Notes: generated from the sequence alone by a model not told the origin. 64,000 bases of DNA from TWA4 sp051879195 (GCA_051879195.1 JBJELO010000217.1:1-64000); one strand, 5' to 3'. Shown: positions 1 to 8,398, numbered from the stretch's first letter. Program-made: numbers and translations.

Positions 1-146
1 TTCTATTCTGGACAGTACATATGGACAATGGTCAGACAATTCATCTGGAAAAAATCTTTTCAGGTTTTATGAATTATATGAGCCTGTTTTGTACATCTGT
101 AATGTTGATTTTAATTTTGTGGTTTGTAGTACAGGAATTTTTATAA
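1..146 (+). pseudogene. 3' end of a membrane-anchored protein gene (left-truncated by window edge)
   Basis: Reading from base 3, 47 codons run to a TAA stop at 144-146. The peptide matches the C-terminus of the protein at 1225-1833 almost residue for residue (shared pieces include FWTVHMDNGQ and IHLEKIF, then a hydrophobic segment ending in QEFL). The final stretch would be a transmembrane helix. The 5' part lies outside the window, so it cannot be decided whether this is an intact paralogue or a fragment. Together with 1225-1833 it shows a tandem gene duplication. No function is recognised. Confidence 0.6.
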
Positions 147-163
147 TCACATGGATGTATTTT
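4..163 (+). repeat. Copy 1 of a 160-bp direct duplication (partner at 1691-1850)
   Basis: Bases 4-163 align without gaps to 1691-1850 at a constant offset of 1687, with scattered mismatches. The match covers the coding end of the gene and continues about 17 bases past the stop codon (shared tcacatggatgtattt), so DNA rather than only protein was duplicated. Similarity stops abruptly after that. Confidence 0.85.
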
Positions 164-209
164 ATAAAAAGACAGCTGAAAGAAAAGGAGACTTTTTTGA
201 TATCGAATT

Positions 210-467
210 TTGGTACAGGCAAAGCATTTAGGAAATCTGAAAAAGGACCTTCTGATGCTTCGAAACCTGACTGTGATAGATACTGTCCATCGGGCAGTAG
301 AAGAGAAGCCTAACTGCTTTGAAGATATCATAGCAGGTGCTGCCCTGTATCGTCCCGGGCCGATGGATTTTATCCCTGACTATATCAAAGGGAAACATCA
401 TCCTGAAGACATAACATATCTGGTTCCGGAACTGGAAGAAATACTTTCACGCGTTCCGGGCTGGTAA
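210..467 (+). pseudogene. Remnant of DNA polymerase III alpha subunit (dnaE)
   Basis: The 85-codon open stretch contains LRNLTVID, typical of the DnaE segment LGLRNLTVI, and then AALYRPGPMDFIPDYIKGK, the conserved 'ALYRPGPM..IP..I..K' segment of bacterial PolIII alpha. In intact DnaE these segments lie many tens of residues apart; here they are joined after about 20 residues, so an internal deletion is likely. The reading frame ends at a stop just after a segment resembling the 'P.LE.IL' part of DnaE, where a real DnaE would continue for hundreds of residues. It therefore looks like a non-functional scrap left by recombination. Confidence 0.7.
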
Positions 468-546
468 GCGAAGAAAATTAGTATTTTCAAAAGTATCATT
501 TTGGTATATTTTTGCCGGTGGGAAAGTTGAGTGAAGGAGTATATTA

Positions 547-1179
547 GTGATTAATATATTAGATGACAGAATATTATATGATTATCTTTGTAAGAATCAT
601 TTTGAAAAGTTTAATGATAGATTGTTTGTAAGAATCCATGACATTATATGTATTGATACAATTGAAATTATAGTACATGGAGATGATTTTTTTTCTATAA
701 AGTTGGCTGAATATGTCCTGATAAATCAGAAAGAAGGACTGAATTGCATAGGATATAGCGATTTAAAGGCATTAGAGTCACCTATGTATGATACATATTG
801 GTGGTCAGCTAAAACTCCTGTAACGAAATTAGCAGAAATGCTGGAAAGATATGGAGAGAAATATTGGGATAAGTACAATTCTGTTGATAAAATTATTGAT
901 CTGATACAATATTATATCGACCATTCTATGGAACAAGTAGCTGCTTTATCAGAACGTTCAACACTATTTAATTTATATTTAATAAAAAATGACTATAAAA
1001 ACGCAGAATCATTAGCTGATAAACTGATTGTCAGGAACATATTCTCCTTGAATGATGATCCGGAAATGTACTGGAAAAATATGATGGAAGAGATGCTGAA
1101 ATGGGTAAAACAATCAGAAAATGATGAAACATTTTTTGAGAAAGCATATGAATGGAGAAATCAATACTATGTACAATAG
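547..1179 (+). CDS. Hypothetical protein, 210 aa, AT-rich
   Basis: This is an open frame with a GTG start preceded by AAGGAG at about 533-538. The protein is not recognised. It has no signal peptide or membrane segment, is rich in aromatic and charged residues, and looks soluble and mainly helical in its second half. Its A+T content is clearly higher than that of the metabolic genes to the right, which suggests separate ancestry. It sits between a dnaE scrap and a membrane-anchored orphan, a setting in which polymorphic-toxin immunity proteins often occur, but nothing in the sequence proves that. Confidence 0.6.
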   Translation: MINILDDRILYDYLCKNHFEKFNDRLFVRIHDIICIDTIEIIVHGDDFFSIKLAEYVLINQKEGLNCIGYSDLKALESPMYDTYWWSAKTPVTKLAEMLERYGEKYWDKYNSVDKIIDLIQYYIDHSMEQVAALSERSTLFNLYLIKNDYKNAESLADKLIVRNIFSLNDDPEMYWKNMMEEMLKWVKQSENDETFFEKAYEWRNQYYVQ

Positions 1180-1224
1180 AACCATTTCATTATTCTATCG
1201 GTATTTCATAGAGAGAGGAAATTT

Positions 1225-1833
1225 GTGAAAAAAAAGCTGAAAATTATAATCATCCTGACACAGGTGATTCTTACGATTGTCGCTTTTGTATCATGGATTG
1301 CAGGACTGGCAGCCCCTGGTGGAGGAGAGGTGGATTTCAGAAAGAGAGGGAATATTATAGGAGTTTGTAATCCTGCAACTAATTTAATCTGCAAAAAATC
1401 CGTATTGCAGGATTCCAGGGGAAATTTATATGTCAAAGGTCTGGGTGGAGATCATGTAATACAGAAATTTAATGAGGATGGAAAATATATCTGTTCTTTC
1501 ATGTTTGGCGAGCGTGATTATCCTCTTTATTTTCTGGATGACGAGGACCGCCTGTACATTTATGTCGATTGTGAGACAGAGGGAGTAATTTTTCAATATG
1601 AAAATAATCAGTTGATTGCAGAGACCCTGCTTTCAGAAGAAGAGAGTAAAGAAATGCAATCATATGAGCAGGATACTGAAGGAGAGTTTGTATTCTGGAC
1701 AGTACATATGGACAATGGTCAGAAAATTCATCTGGAAAAAATCTTTTCGTTTTTTATGAATTATGGTGCCGTATTTATGACATCTGTAATGTTGATCATA
1801 ATTCTGGGGATTGTATCACAGGAATTTTTATAG
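1225..1833 (+). CDS. Membrane-anchored protein of unknown function, 202 aa
   Basis: A GTG start at 1225 follows GAGAGGAA. Residues about 4-30 form a hydrophobic anchor (KIIIILTQVILTIVAF), the middle is an extracytoplasmic-looking domain with short repeat-like pieces (DSRGNLYVKG, DDEDRLYIYV) reminiscent of beta-propeller or NHL-type blades, and residues about 178-200 form a second hydrophobic helix. The C-terminal third is duplicated at the left edge of the window. It lies 45 nt downstream of the orphan at 547-1179 and could be cotranscribed with it. Function unknown. Confidence 0.65.
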   Translation: MKKKLKIIIILTQVILTIVAFVSWIAGLAAPGGGEVDFRKRGNIIGVCNPATNLICKKSVLQDSRGNLYVKGLGGDHVIQKFNEDGKYICSFMFGERDYPLYFLDDEDRLYIYVDCETEGVIFQYENNQLIAETLLSEEESKEMQSYEQDTEGEFVFWTVHMDNGQKIHLEKIFSFFMNYGAVFMTSVMLIIILGIVSQEFL

Positions 1834-1850
1834 TCACATGGATGTATTTC
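1691..1850 (+). repeat. Copy 2 of the 160-bp direct duplication
   Basis: This is the partner of 4-163 at a constant offset of 1687 bases. It covers the 3' end of the gene at 1225-1833 and about 17 bases after its stop. Confidence 0.85.
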
Positions 1851-1895
1851 AATTTCATTCTGCCTCACCACCTCTCATTTCGCCTTAAAGGGTAG

Positions 1896-1924
1896 TTCAC
1901 CAGATAAGACTTTTATGTTATACT
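1896..1924 (+). promoter_or_regulatory. Candidate sigma-70-type promoter of the corrinoid cluster
   Basis: TTCACC and TATACT are separated by 17 bases, about 80 bases before the btuF-like start. The -10 is good and the -35 moderate. No other good candidate was seen in the gap. Confidence 0.4.
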
Positions 1925-1941
1925 TTGTGTGAAACTTTTCA

Positions 1942-1976
1942 TGTACATCTGCTGCCGTGCCCGGCCCGGATGTACA
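1942..1976 (+). promoter_or_regulatory. Hairpin in the btuF leader
   Basis: TGTACATC (1942-1949) pairs perfectly with GATGTACA (1969-1976) around a 19-nt GC-rich loop, directly ahead of the ribosome binding site. It lacks a T-run, so it is not a simple terminator. It is too short for a cobalamin riboswitch, and none of the B12-box elements was found. It may be an operator or a translational control hairpin. Confidence 0.4.
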
Positions 1977-2001
1977 AAATTCAAGGAGGAGGGTATACCA
2001 T

Positions 2002-3051
2002 ATGAAGAGAAAATTCATGCCATTATTTATGGCGGTTCTGCTGTGTCTGTCCACATTTGCGCTGGCTGGCTGCGGCGGAGGAAAAGATGAGGGTACGTCA
2101 GATACCGGAACCGGGAAACAGGAAACTGAAACTCAGGTGACTGAGGCAGAGGGGGCGCAGTCACAGGAAGAAAGCAGCGGTCCGGCTGAGGTGGCAGGCG
2201 GCGATACTTCCGGAGCAGTTATTTATCCGCTGACGATTGCGGATGATTTTGGCAGCGAAGTGGTTCTGGAGAAGGAGCCGGAGAGAGTTGTTTCCCTTTC
2301 TCCTTCTGCTACGGAGATTCTGTTTGCCATCGGCGGCGGTGATAAAGTTGTGGGCCGCACCGATTACTGTTCCTACCCTGAGGAGGCTTCTCAGGTAGAA
2401 TCCATCGGTACGTACACGGATCCCAATACGGAGCTGATCATTGCCCGCGAGCCGGAGGTGGTTTTCGTATCCGATTATCTGGATGATGCCATCAGAACAC
2501 AGCTGGAAGCAGCCGGTATTAAGGTTGTTGTTTTTTCAGCTAATTCCGTGGAAGCAGCCGAGGCAGATATTCTGCTGGCCGGTCAGGTTCTGAATCTGAG
2601 TAAAAATGCGCAGGAAGTGGTGGATGGAATGGAGAAGGATCTGGCAGAGATTCAGAAGATCACTGCTGCTGCGGAGAAGAAAAAGACCGTTTTTGTTGAT
2701 ATCGGTTCCTTTTACAGCGCAGGCGCCGGTTCCCTGCTGGATGATGAACTGAACAAGCTGGGAGCGGTCAATATTGCGGCTGATTCCGGTGAGACATGGC
2801 CTCAGCTTTCTGTGGAGACCATTATCGAGAAAAATCCTGATCTGTACATTTCCCTGTACACCTCAGTGGATGAACTGAAAGGAACCTCCGGTCTCAATGA
2901 GCTGGATTGCATTAAAAATGATCAGATCGTTTTCTATGACGGGCTTTCCAAAGAGGCCGATATGATCCAGCGGCCCGGTCCCCGTATCGTAGAAGGCATC
3001 CGTCTGCTGGCACAGGATATTTATCCGGAGCTGTTTGAGGATGCGCAGTAG
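2002..3051 (+). CDS. btuF: Corrinoid ABC transporter substrate-binding lipoprotein (BtuF-like)
   Basis: This 349-aa protein binds the corrinoid outside the membrane and hands it to the permease. It has a lysine-rich signal peptide ending in the lipobox LAGC (Cys about 24), a Ser/Thr/Glu-rich linker, then a periplasmic-binding-protein fold of the BtuF/FhuD type with the hallmark segment RVVSLSPSATEILFAIG and YTDPNTELI. The ATG at 2002 was chosen because AAGGAGGAGGG lies just upstream and the signal peptide then starts correctly; the upstream in-frame start would bury it. The permease follows 10 nt later. The family also includes iron-siderophore binders; assignment to corrinoids rests on the cbiZ gene in the same operon. 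Confidence 0.85.
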   Translation: MKRKFMPLFMAVLLCLSTFALAGCGGGKDEGTSDTGTGKQETETQVTEAEGAQSQEESSGPAEVAGGDTSGAVIYPLTIADDFGSEVVLEKEPERVVSLSPSATEILFAIGGGDKVVGRTDYCSYPEEASQVESIGTYTDPNTELIIAREPEVVFVSDYLDDAIRTQLEAAGIKVVVFSANSVEAAEADILLAGQVLNLSKNAQEVVDGMEKDLAEIQKITAAAEKKKTVFVDIGSFYSAGAGSLLDDELNKLGAVNIAADSGETWPQLSVETIIEKNPDLYISLYTSVDELKGTSGLNELDCIKNDQIVFYDGLSKEADMIQRPGPRIVEGIRLLAQDIYPELFEDAQ

Positions 3052-3061
3052 AGGCCTGTCT

Positions 3062-4099
3062 ATGAACGGTAAAATAAACAGAAAGTTGCTGATCGCCCTG
3101 TCCGTGCTGCTGTGTCTTGTTCTGATGTATGCCTGCACCATGACAGGGATTGCTTCCATTTCTTTTGTGGATGCAAACCGGATTCTGGCCCGTGAGATTC
3201 TGCATCTGCCCGTTGATCTGGAGGGGATTTCATCGGGGAGCATCACCATCATTAAAAATGTGCGCCTTCCCCGGGTAATCCTCGGTTTTATTGCGGGAGC
3301 GGGGCTGGCGGTCTGCGGGGCCGGTTTTCAGGGGATTTTCCGCAATCCCATGGCGGATCCGTTTGTGCTGGGCGTATCTTCCGGTGCGGCTCTCGGCGCG
3401 GCAATCGGTATTGTACTTCATTTTGATAAAGGCTTTCCGGGAATGAGCGGCACAACGCTTCTGGCGTTTGCCGGCTCATTTTTAACAATCGGGCTTGTCT
3501 ACAACATATCCAGAGTGGGGAAAAAGGTGCCGGTATCCACGCTGCTTTTGTCCGGTATTGCGGTCAGCCAGACTCTTTCCGCTCTGAATTCTCTGGTGAT
3601 GCTTCTGAATCGGGAAAGCATGGATCAGATCGTGTACTGGACCATGGGCAGTTTAAACGGTAAGGGATGGAGCCAGATCGGGCAGGTGCTGCCCTGGACT
3701 GTTGTGGGAATCATCCTGCTGCTGACTTCGGGAAGAGAGCTGGATATTATGCTCACCGGTGAGGATACAGCCATTCAGCTGGGGGTAAATGTGGAATTTC
3801 TCAAACGAAAGGTGCTGTTTGCTTCCAGCGTGATCACTGCCTCCATCATTTCGGTGACCGGAATCATCGGATTCGTGGGTCTGGTGGTTCCCCATGTGGT
3901 GCGGATGGTGGCCGGTCCCAGACATAACCGGATCATGCCTCTTTCTCTGCTGTTCGGCGGAACATTTCTGATCATCTGCGATACGCTGGCGCGAAGCATG
4001 GTGGCATGGGAAATACCGGTGGGCATTATCACCTCCGTCTGCGGCGGACCGTTTTTCCTGTACCTGCTTCGGAGAACGAAGAAAGGGGGCGGTTTCTGA
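3062..4099 (+). CDS. btuC: Corrinoid ABC transporter permease (BtuC/FecCD family)
   Basis: This is a 345-aa integral membrane protein with about ten hydrophobic helices. It carries FecCD-family signatures: RLPRVILGFIAGAGLAVCGA near the N-terminus, GFQGIFRNPMADPFVLGVSSG, and the cytoplasmic coupling region GIIGFVGLVVPHVVRM that docks with the ATPase. The start at 3062 has GAGG seven bases upstream. It overlaps the ATPase gene by one base (TGATG), a sign of translational coupling. The usual family length is about 330 aa, so it appears complete. Confidence 0.88.
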   Translation: MNGKINRKLLIALSVLLCLVLMYACTMTGIASISFVDANRILAREILHLPVDLEGISSGSITIIKNVRLPRVILGFIAGAGLAVCGAGFQGIFRNPMADPFVLGVSSGAALGAAIGIVLHFDKGFPGMSGTTLLAFAGSFLTIGLVYNISRVGKKVPVSTLLLSGIAVSQTLSALNSLVMLLNRESMDQIVYWTMGSLNGKGWSQIGQVLPWTVVGIILLLTSGRELDIMLTGEDTAIQLGVNVEFLKRKVLFASSVITASIISVTGIIGFVGLVVPHVVRMVAGPRHNRIMPLSLLFGGTFLIICDTLARSMVAWEIPVGIITSVCGGPFFLYLLRRTKKGGGF

Positions 4100-5370
4100 T
4101 GAACAGAGAACTGTTGAACTGCCGGAATGTTTCGGCGGGATACGGTGACCGCCTGATTCTGGAAAATGTCAGTTTTTCCGTTCAGGAGGGGGAATTTGTG
4201 GGTCTGATCGGTTCCAACGGGACCGGAAAATCCACGCTGATCAAATGCATTTCCGGTCTTCTGCCCCTGCAAAACGGGGAAATCACCATCTGCGGTAAGG
4301 CGCATTCCCGACTGAAGAACCGGGAACGTGCCCGTCTGGTAGCAGTCGTGCCTCAGTCATACCATGTGGAGTATGATTTTACGGTGGAGGATATCGTCAT
4401 GATGGGACGCAATCCCTATCTGGGACTTGGAAAAAAGGAGAGCCAGCAGGATTACGAAATCGTAAAAAATGCCATGGAGATGACCAATACGGAGATGTTT
4501 CGCGGCAGGCTGTACAATGAACTGAGCGGCGGCGAGCGCCAGCGGGTGATTCTGGCCCGGGCCATTGCCCAGAAACCGCAGGTCATCCTTCTTGATGAGC
4601 CCACCTCCGCGCTGGATGTCCATCATCAGATTGAAGTAATGGAACTGATCGCCGGGCTGAATGAAAAGGAGCATATGACGGTTCTGGCGGTCCTTCATGA
4701 TATCAATATGGCTTCCCGGTTCTGCCGCAGGATGATCATGCTGCAGGACGGGAAAGTGGCGGCTGACGGAACACCTCAGGAAATCATTAACAGGGAAAAT
4801 ATGGAGAAACTTTACGATATGAAGCTGGTGATCCGGGAAAGTCCCATGTTTCACAAGCCGGAAATCGTACCCATCCGTGTGATGCAGGAAGAACAGGTGG
4901 GCGGCCGCTGCCGGATTCATGTGATCTGCGGTGCCAGCGGTGCGGTGCGTCTGCTGGAAGAACTGGATGACAGAGGGTATGAACTGACGGCAGGCGTTGT
5001 TAATCAGGGAAGTGAGGACTGGGCTGTCTGTAAAGAACTGGGCCTGAAATGTGTGGAAGCGGAGCCGTTTACACCGGTTACAGAGGAAAAACAGAGGGAA
5101 AATCTGGAACTGATGAAGGATGCCGATATCATTCTGGTGGCGGATGTGCCTTTCGGTATCAGCAATCTTATGAATCTGCAGGGGCTGGAAACCATGCCCG
5201 GCAGGATTTTTTTCCATAAAAATGCATTAAGCAGCGATTATACCGGCGGAAAGCTGGTTCCTGTACTGGAAAAAATCGGAAAAGCAAAGAAAGTCACCTA
5301 TTTCGGTGACCACGACGAATTTCTGCGTATTCTGAAAGAGCAGGAAAGTGAACAGTCAGAACAGCAATAA
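4099..5370 (+). CDS. btuD: Corrinoid ABC transporter ATPase with extra C-terminal domain (BtuD-like)
   Basis: Residues about 1-250 are a complete ABC ATPase: Walker A GSNGTGKST, Q-loop VVPQSY, signature LSGGERQR, Walker B VILLDEPTSALD, and an H-loop histidine in VLHDIN. The protein is 423 aa, whereas BtuD/FepC proteins are usually about 255-270 aa. The extra ~150 residues (about 270-420) look like a separate Rossmann-like alpha/beta domain beginning HVICGASGAVRLLEEL and containing ILVADVPFG; its function is not recognised. It is coupled to the permease by a one-base overlap and followed 18 nt later by cbiZ. The extra domain may be a corrinoid-related or nucleotide-binding regulatory module. 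Confidence 0.85.
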   Translation: MNRELLNCRNVSAGYGDRLILENVSFSVQEGEFVGLIGSNGTGKSTLIKCISGLLPLQNGEITICGKAHSRLKNRERARLVAVVPQSYHVEYDFTVEDIVMMGRNPYLGLGKKESQQDYEIVKNAMEMTNTEMFRGRLYNELSGGERQRVILARAIAQKPQVILLDEPTSALDVHHQIEVMELIAGLNEKEHMTVLAVLHDINMASRFCRRMIMLQDGKVAADGTPQEIINRENMEKLYDMKLVIRESPMFHKPEIVPIRVMQEEQVGGRCRIHVICGASGAVRLLEELDDRGYELTAGVVNQGSEDWAVCKELGLKCVEAEPFTPVTEEKQRENLELMKDADIILVADVPFGISNLMNLQGLETMPGRIFFHKNALSSDYTGGKLVPVLEKIGKAKKVTYFGDHDEFLRILKEQESEQSEQQ

Positions 5371-5388
5371 ACAAAACAGGAACCAATT

Positions 5389-6705
5389 ATGAAAATCCGT
5401 ACATTGTCATGCGGTGATGAACTGCATTATTATAAAAAATCTCTGGTGTTGTATTTTCGGGGGAAACGCCGGGTCATCAGTACCGGTCTGAATCACGGGG
5501 GCTGCCGGGACGATCTGCAGGCGGTCTTCAATAACGACGGAAACCCGGGGCCCGGTATGGAATTTCGTCTGAGAGCACCCACTTACCGGGAGCATCTCGA
5601 TGTCATTGCAGGGCAGGATCTGGGGCTGGATCCGGAAACATGCACCGGTTTCTGCACCGCAGCCAGCATGGAAAATGTTTCCGTACAGACCATGGCGCAA
5701 GCATATTTTACGGTAACGGCCATCGTCACAGGGGGTATAGAAGGCAACGGCGCCCGCATCGGAGATCCGGCAAGCTACAGTGAGGAACCGGGCACGATCA
5801 ATATCATTCTGCACATCGATGCCGATCTTCCCCACGGAACGCTGGCAAAGGCCATGGTTTCCTGTGCGGAGGCCAAGGTTGCAGCCCTTCAGGAACTGCT
5901 GGCTGCCAGCCGTTATTCAAGAGGGCTGGCCACCGGCTCAGGAACCGACGGCATTATTGTGGTGTGCAATCCGGAATCGGAACATACATTAACCGATACG
6001 GGCCATCACAGTCTGCTGGGGGAATCCATTGGAAAAACAGTAAAAGCAGCGGTAAAGGAAGCACTGTATCGCCAGACCGGTCTGAGTCCCCGGCGGCAGC
6101 ATGATATCATCCGGCGCATGGACCGGTTCGGTGTCACATCGGATACGCTTTGGGAGCTGTACCGGTCGGACAGGGAACAAACGCTCCGGCAGCAGCCAGG
6201 CGGGCATCCCTTGAATCGGAATGCTGCTGAGAATCAGAATTTTGCTGAACTGTCCGCATCCGACGGACAGTCGGATGCGCAGGAAGCAGGGTACATTCCC
6301 CGGTACGAATTTGAGAACCGGCTGGATCAGCTGAAAAACGATGAGATGCTGGTTACATGCACGTCACTTTATGCTCATCTGCTGGATCAGATCGACTGGG
6401 GGCTTTTGAGTCCTGCAGAGGCGTGGAAGGCAGCAGAAGGGGTTCTGGAAATGGCGGGGCTGAAATGTGCTGAAGGCGATGGTTCAGAGAAAAAGATGCC
6501 GGAAAACGTGGAACAAAGAAGGACTGACTCTGGAGAAACAGAGTATAATGGGACAGAGTCCACAGAAACAGAATCTGAGGAGCCAGCCCAGGATGTCATT
6601 GACTGCATGGTCCGCTGCTATATGAAAAGACTGACTGCCCGCATTGTGGGGCAGGGAAAAAGAGAGGACGGAGCAGACATCGGAGAACAGCTGCCGGTCG
6701 GTTAA
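5389..6705 (+). CDS. cbiZ: Adenosylcobinamide amidohydrolase (CbiZ) with long C-terminal extension
   Basis: CbiZ cleaves the aminopropanol side chain from imported adenosyl-pseudocobalamin or cobinamide, giving cobyric acid that can be rebuilt into the cell's own cobamide. Family hallmarks in the first ~230 residues are STGLNHGG, FCTAASMENV, VTAIVTGGIEGNGARIGDP and the SRGLATGSGTDGIIV segment. Typical CbiZ proteins are about 200-230 aa; this one is 438 aa. Residues about 245-438 are charged, partly low-complexity (Glu/Thr/Ser-rich) and not recognised. The position directly after btuFCD fits corrinoid salvage. It supports assigning the transporter to corrinoids rather than iron. Confidence 0.85.
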   Translation: MKIRTLSCGDELHYYKKSLVLYFRGKRRVISTGLNHGGCRDDLQAVFNNDGNPGPGMEFRLRAPTYREHLDVIAGQDLGLDPETCTGFCTAASMENVSVQTMAQAYFTVTAIVTGGIEGNGARIGDPASYSEEPGTINIILHIDADLPHGTLAKAMVSCAEAKVAALQELLAASRYSRGLATGSGTDGIIVVCNPESEHTLTDTGHHSLLGESIGKTVKAAVKEALYRQTGLSPRRQHDIIRRMDRFGVTSDTLWELYRSDREQTLRQQPGGHPLNRNAAENQNFAELSASDGQSDAQEAGYIPRYEFENRLDQLKNDEMLVTCTSLYAHLLDQIDWGLLSPAEAWKAAEGVLEMAGLKCAEGDGSEKKMPENVEQRRTDSGETEYNGTESTETESEEPAQDVIDCMVRCYMKRLTARIVGQGKREDGADIGEQLPVG

Positions 6706-6732
6706 TCGGGCCTGCAGCAGGGGGAAATACAT

Positions 6733-7581
6733 ATGCACAAAATTACAGATGGCTGCATTTTTAATGGAAAAGGGCAGCTGTACATCAGTCATCTGCCCGG
6801 TGATGAGCAGATGAAGGAACTGGTTCGGGAAACCGGCTGCGGTGTGGAGAGTATTGAATTTTCCATGGCGGACAGTCTGAACCGGCTTCCCGATACGATT
6901 GAAAGCTACCGGAAACGGATGAAATATATGGAGACGGACAGACTGCTGCTTCATGGTCCCTTTCTTGATCTGAATCCCATGGCATTTGACAATCTGGTGC
7001 TGGATGCCACCAGACTCCGCTATGAGCAGTGCTATCAGGCGGCGAAGGCGCTGGGTGCCCGGAAAATTATCTATCATACCTGCTATATTCCAAAGGTTTA
7101 CATGCTGATCGGCTGGGCCGACCGGGTGGTGGATTTCTATAACCGTTTTCTGGAGGGAAAGGAAGGCATTCAGATTCTCATGGAGAATGTGCAGGATCCG
7201 GAGATCGACCCCATCCTGGAAGTGGCGGAGCGGATCACTCATCCCGATTTCGGACTCTGTCTCGATGTGGGACATGCGTACTGTTATTCGAATTATTCTC
7301 CGGTGGAATGGGCAGAAAAGCTGGGTAATCATGTAAAGCATGTGCATCTTCATGATAACGATGGCACAGCCGATTCCCATCTGGCTCTGGGGGAAGGCAG
7401 TGCGCCGGTGGCGGAAAGTCTGGCCGTTGTATTTGCCGCTTCGCCTGACGCGACCTGCACCATTGAATGCTCCGCAGCCGACAGCGTAAGAAAATCGGTT
7501 GACTGGCTGGTAAATGATACTGGCCTGGAAAATATTCGAATAGAACAGAAAAGAGGTGACAGGAATGGAGTTCAGTCATGA
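6733..7581 (+). CDS. Xylose-isomerase-like TIM-barrel protein (AP endonuclease family 2 fold)
   Basis: This 282-aa protein has the sugar phosphate isomerase/epimerase fold: the strand motifs LLLHGPFLDLNPMAF, KIIYHTCYIP, ILMENVQDP, GLCLDVGHAYCYS and VKHVHLHDNDG supply the His, Glu and Asp metal ligands of this superfamily. It starts 27 nt after cbiZ and ends overlapping the AraC gene region, so it is probably in the corrinoid operon. The substrate cannot be deduced; members act as isomerases, epimerases or hydrolases. A role in corrinoid tail metabolism is possible only by context. Confidence 0.75.
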   Translation: MHKITDGCIFNGKGQLYISHLPGDEQMKELVRETGCGVESIEFSMADSLNRLPDTIESYRKRMKYMETDRLLLHGPFLDLNPMAFDNLVLDATRLRYEQCYQAAKALGARKIIYHTCYIPKVYMLIGWADRVVDFYNRFLEGKEGIQILMENVQDPEIDPILEVAERITHPDFGLCLDVGHAYCYSNYSPVEWAEKLGNHVKHVHLHDNDGTADSHLALGEGSAPVAESLAVVFAASPDATCTIECSAADSVRKSVDWLVNDTGLENIRIEQKRGDRNGVQS

Positions 7582-8398
7582 GCTGGTGATCCCCAATGAG
7601 GATCTGCCTTTTAAAATGTTTTTGTTTGAAGGAAAGGACGGAGGCTATTTCCGGGATAAGCACTGGCACCGGTCCATTGAGATTTTTGCGGTGTTTGAAG
7701 GGGCTCTTGATTTTTATCTGAATAACGAGATCTGCCCGCTCCATCCGGGGGAATTCATGCTGGTGAATTCCAATGAGATCCATTCCATTGCTTCGCCCCT
7801 TCCCAACCGGACGGTGGTTCTGCAGATGCCGCTCAAAACATTTGAAGACTACTATACCGGGGAGCAGTATATTCGTTTTACCCATAAAAATCAGCTGCAG
7901 GACTGCGAAATCATGGAGCTGATCCGGAAAATGTACTGCGCTTACGACGGGAAGCAGTGCGGTTATCAGCTGAAGGTGAAAAGCCTGTATTTTCAGCTGC
8001 TTTTTCTGATGGTAACGGAGTACCGGGAACTGAATGTGACGCCGGATATGCTGAAAAAGAACAGAAAGCTGAACCGGCTGTCCTCCATCACCTCCTACAT
8101 CAGGGATCATTACACGGAGGATCTGTCGCTGGAACTGCTGGCGGAGATTTTCGGTTATACCCCCGCCTACCTGTCCCGGATGTTTCAGAAATATGCCGGG
8201 ATTAATTACAAAACCTATCTGCAGAGCGTCCGCCTGGAAGAAGCCTACAAGGAACTGGTGAATACGGACCACACCATCAGTCAGGTGGCGCTGAACAACG
8301 GATTTCCCAATAACAAGGCATTTGCCAGGGAATTCCGCAGCAAATACGGCGTGCTTCCCAGCGAATACCGTAAAAGCAGGAGCCATTCCGAGCCGTAA
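7565..8398 (+). CDS. AraC-family transcriptional regulator with N-terminal cupin domain
   Basis: This is a 277-aa protein. The N-terminal half is a cupin ligand-binding domain (HWHRSIEIFAV and LHPGEFMLVNSNEIHSI), and the C-terminal ~100 residues carry two helix-turn-helix motifs (LSLELLAEIFGYTPAYLSRM and ISQVALNNGFPNNKAFAREF) ending in the usual YR segment. The ATG at 7565 was preferred over a GTG at 7556 because AGAGG lies 8 bases before it. It overlaps the end of the TIM-barrel gene. It could control the corrinoid operon or the saccharide genes that begin 165 bases downstream; cupin-AraC proteins more often sense sugars. Confidence 0.85.
   Translation: MEFSHELVIPNEDLPFKMFLFEGKDGGYFRDKHWHRSIEIFAVFEGALDFYLNNEICPLHPGEFMLVNSNEIHSIASPLPNRTVVLQMPLKTFEDYYTGEQYIRFTHKNQLQDCEIMELIRKMYCAYDGKQCGYQLKVKSLYFQLLFLMVTEYRELNVTPDMLKKNRKLNRLSSITSYIRDHYTEDLSLELLAEIFGYTPAYLSRMFQKYAGINYKTYLQSVRLEEAYKELVNTDHTISQVALNNGFPNNKAFAREFRSKYGVLPSEYRKSRSHSEP

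Noticed and set aside
1834..2001. Cobalamin riboswitch upstream of btuF
   Set aside because: The 168-base leader region contains only a short hairpin; no B12-box-like conserved sequence or multi-helix layout was seen.
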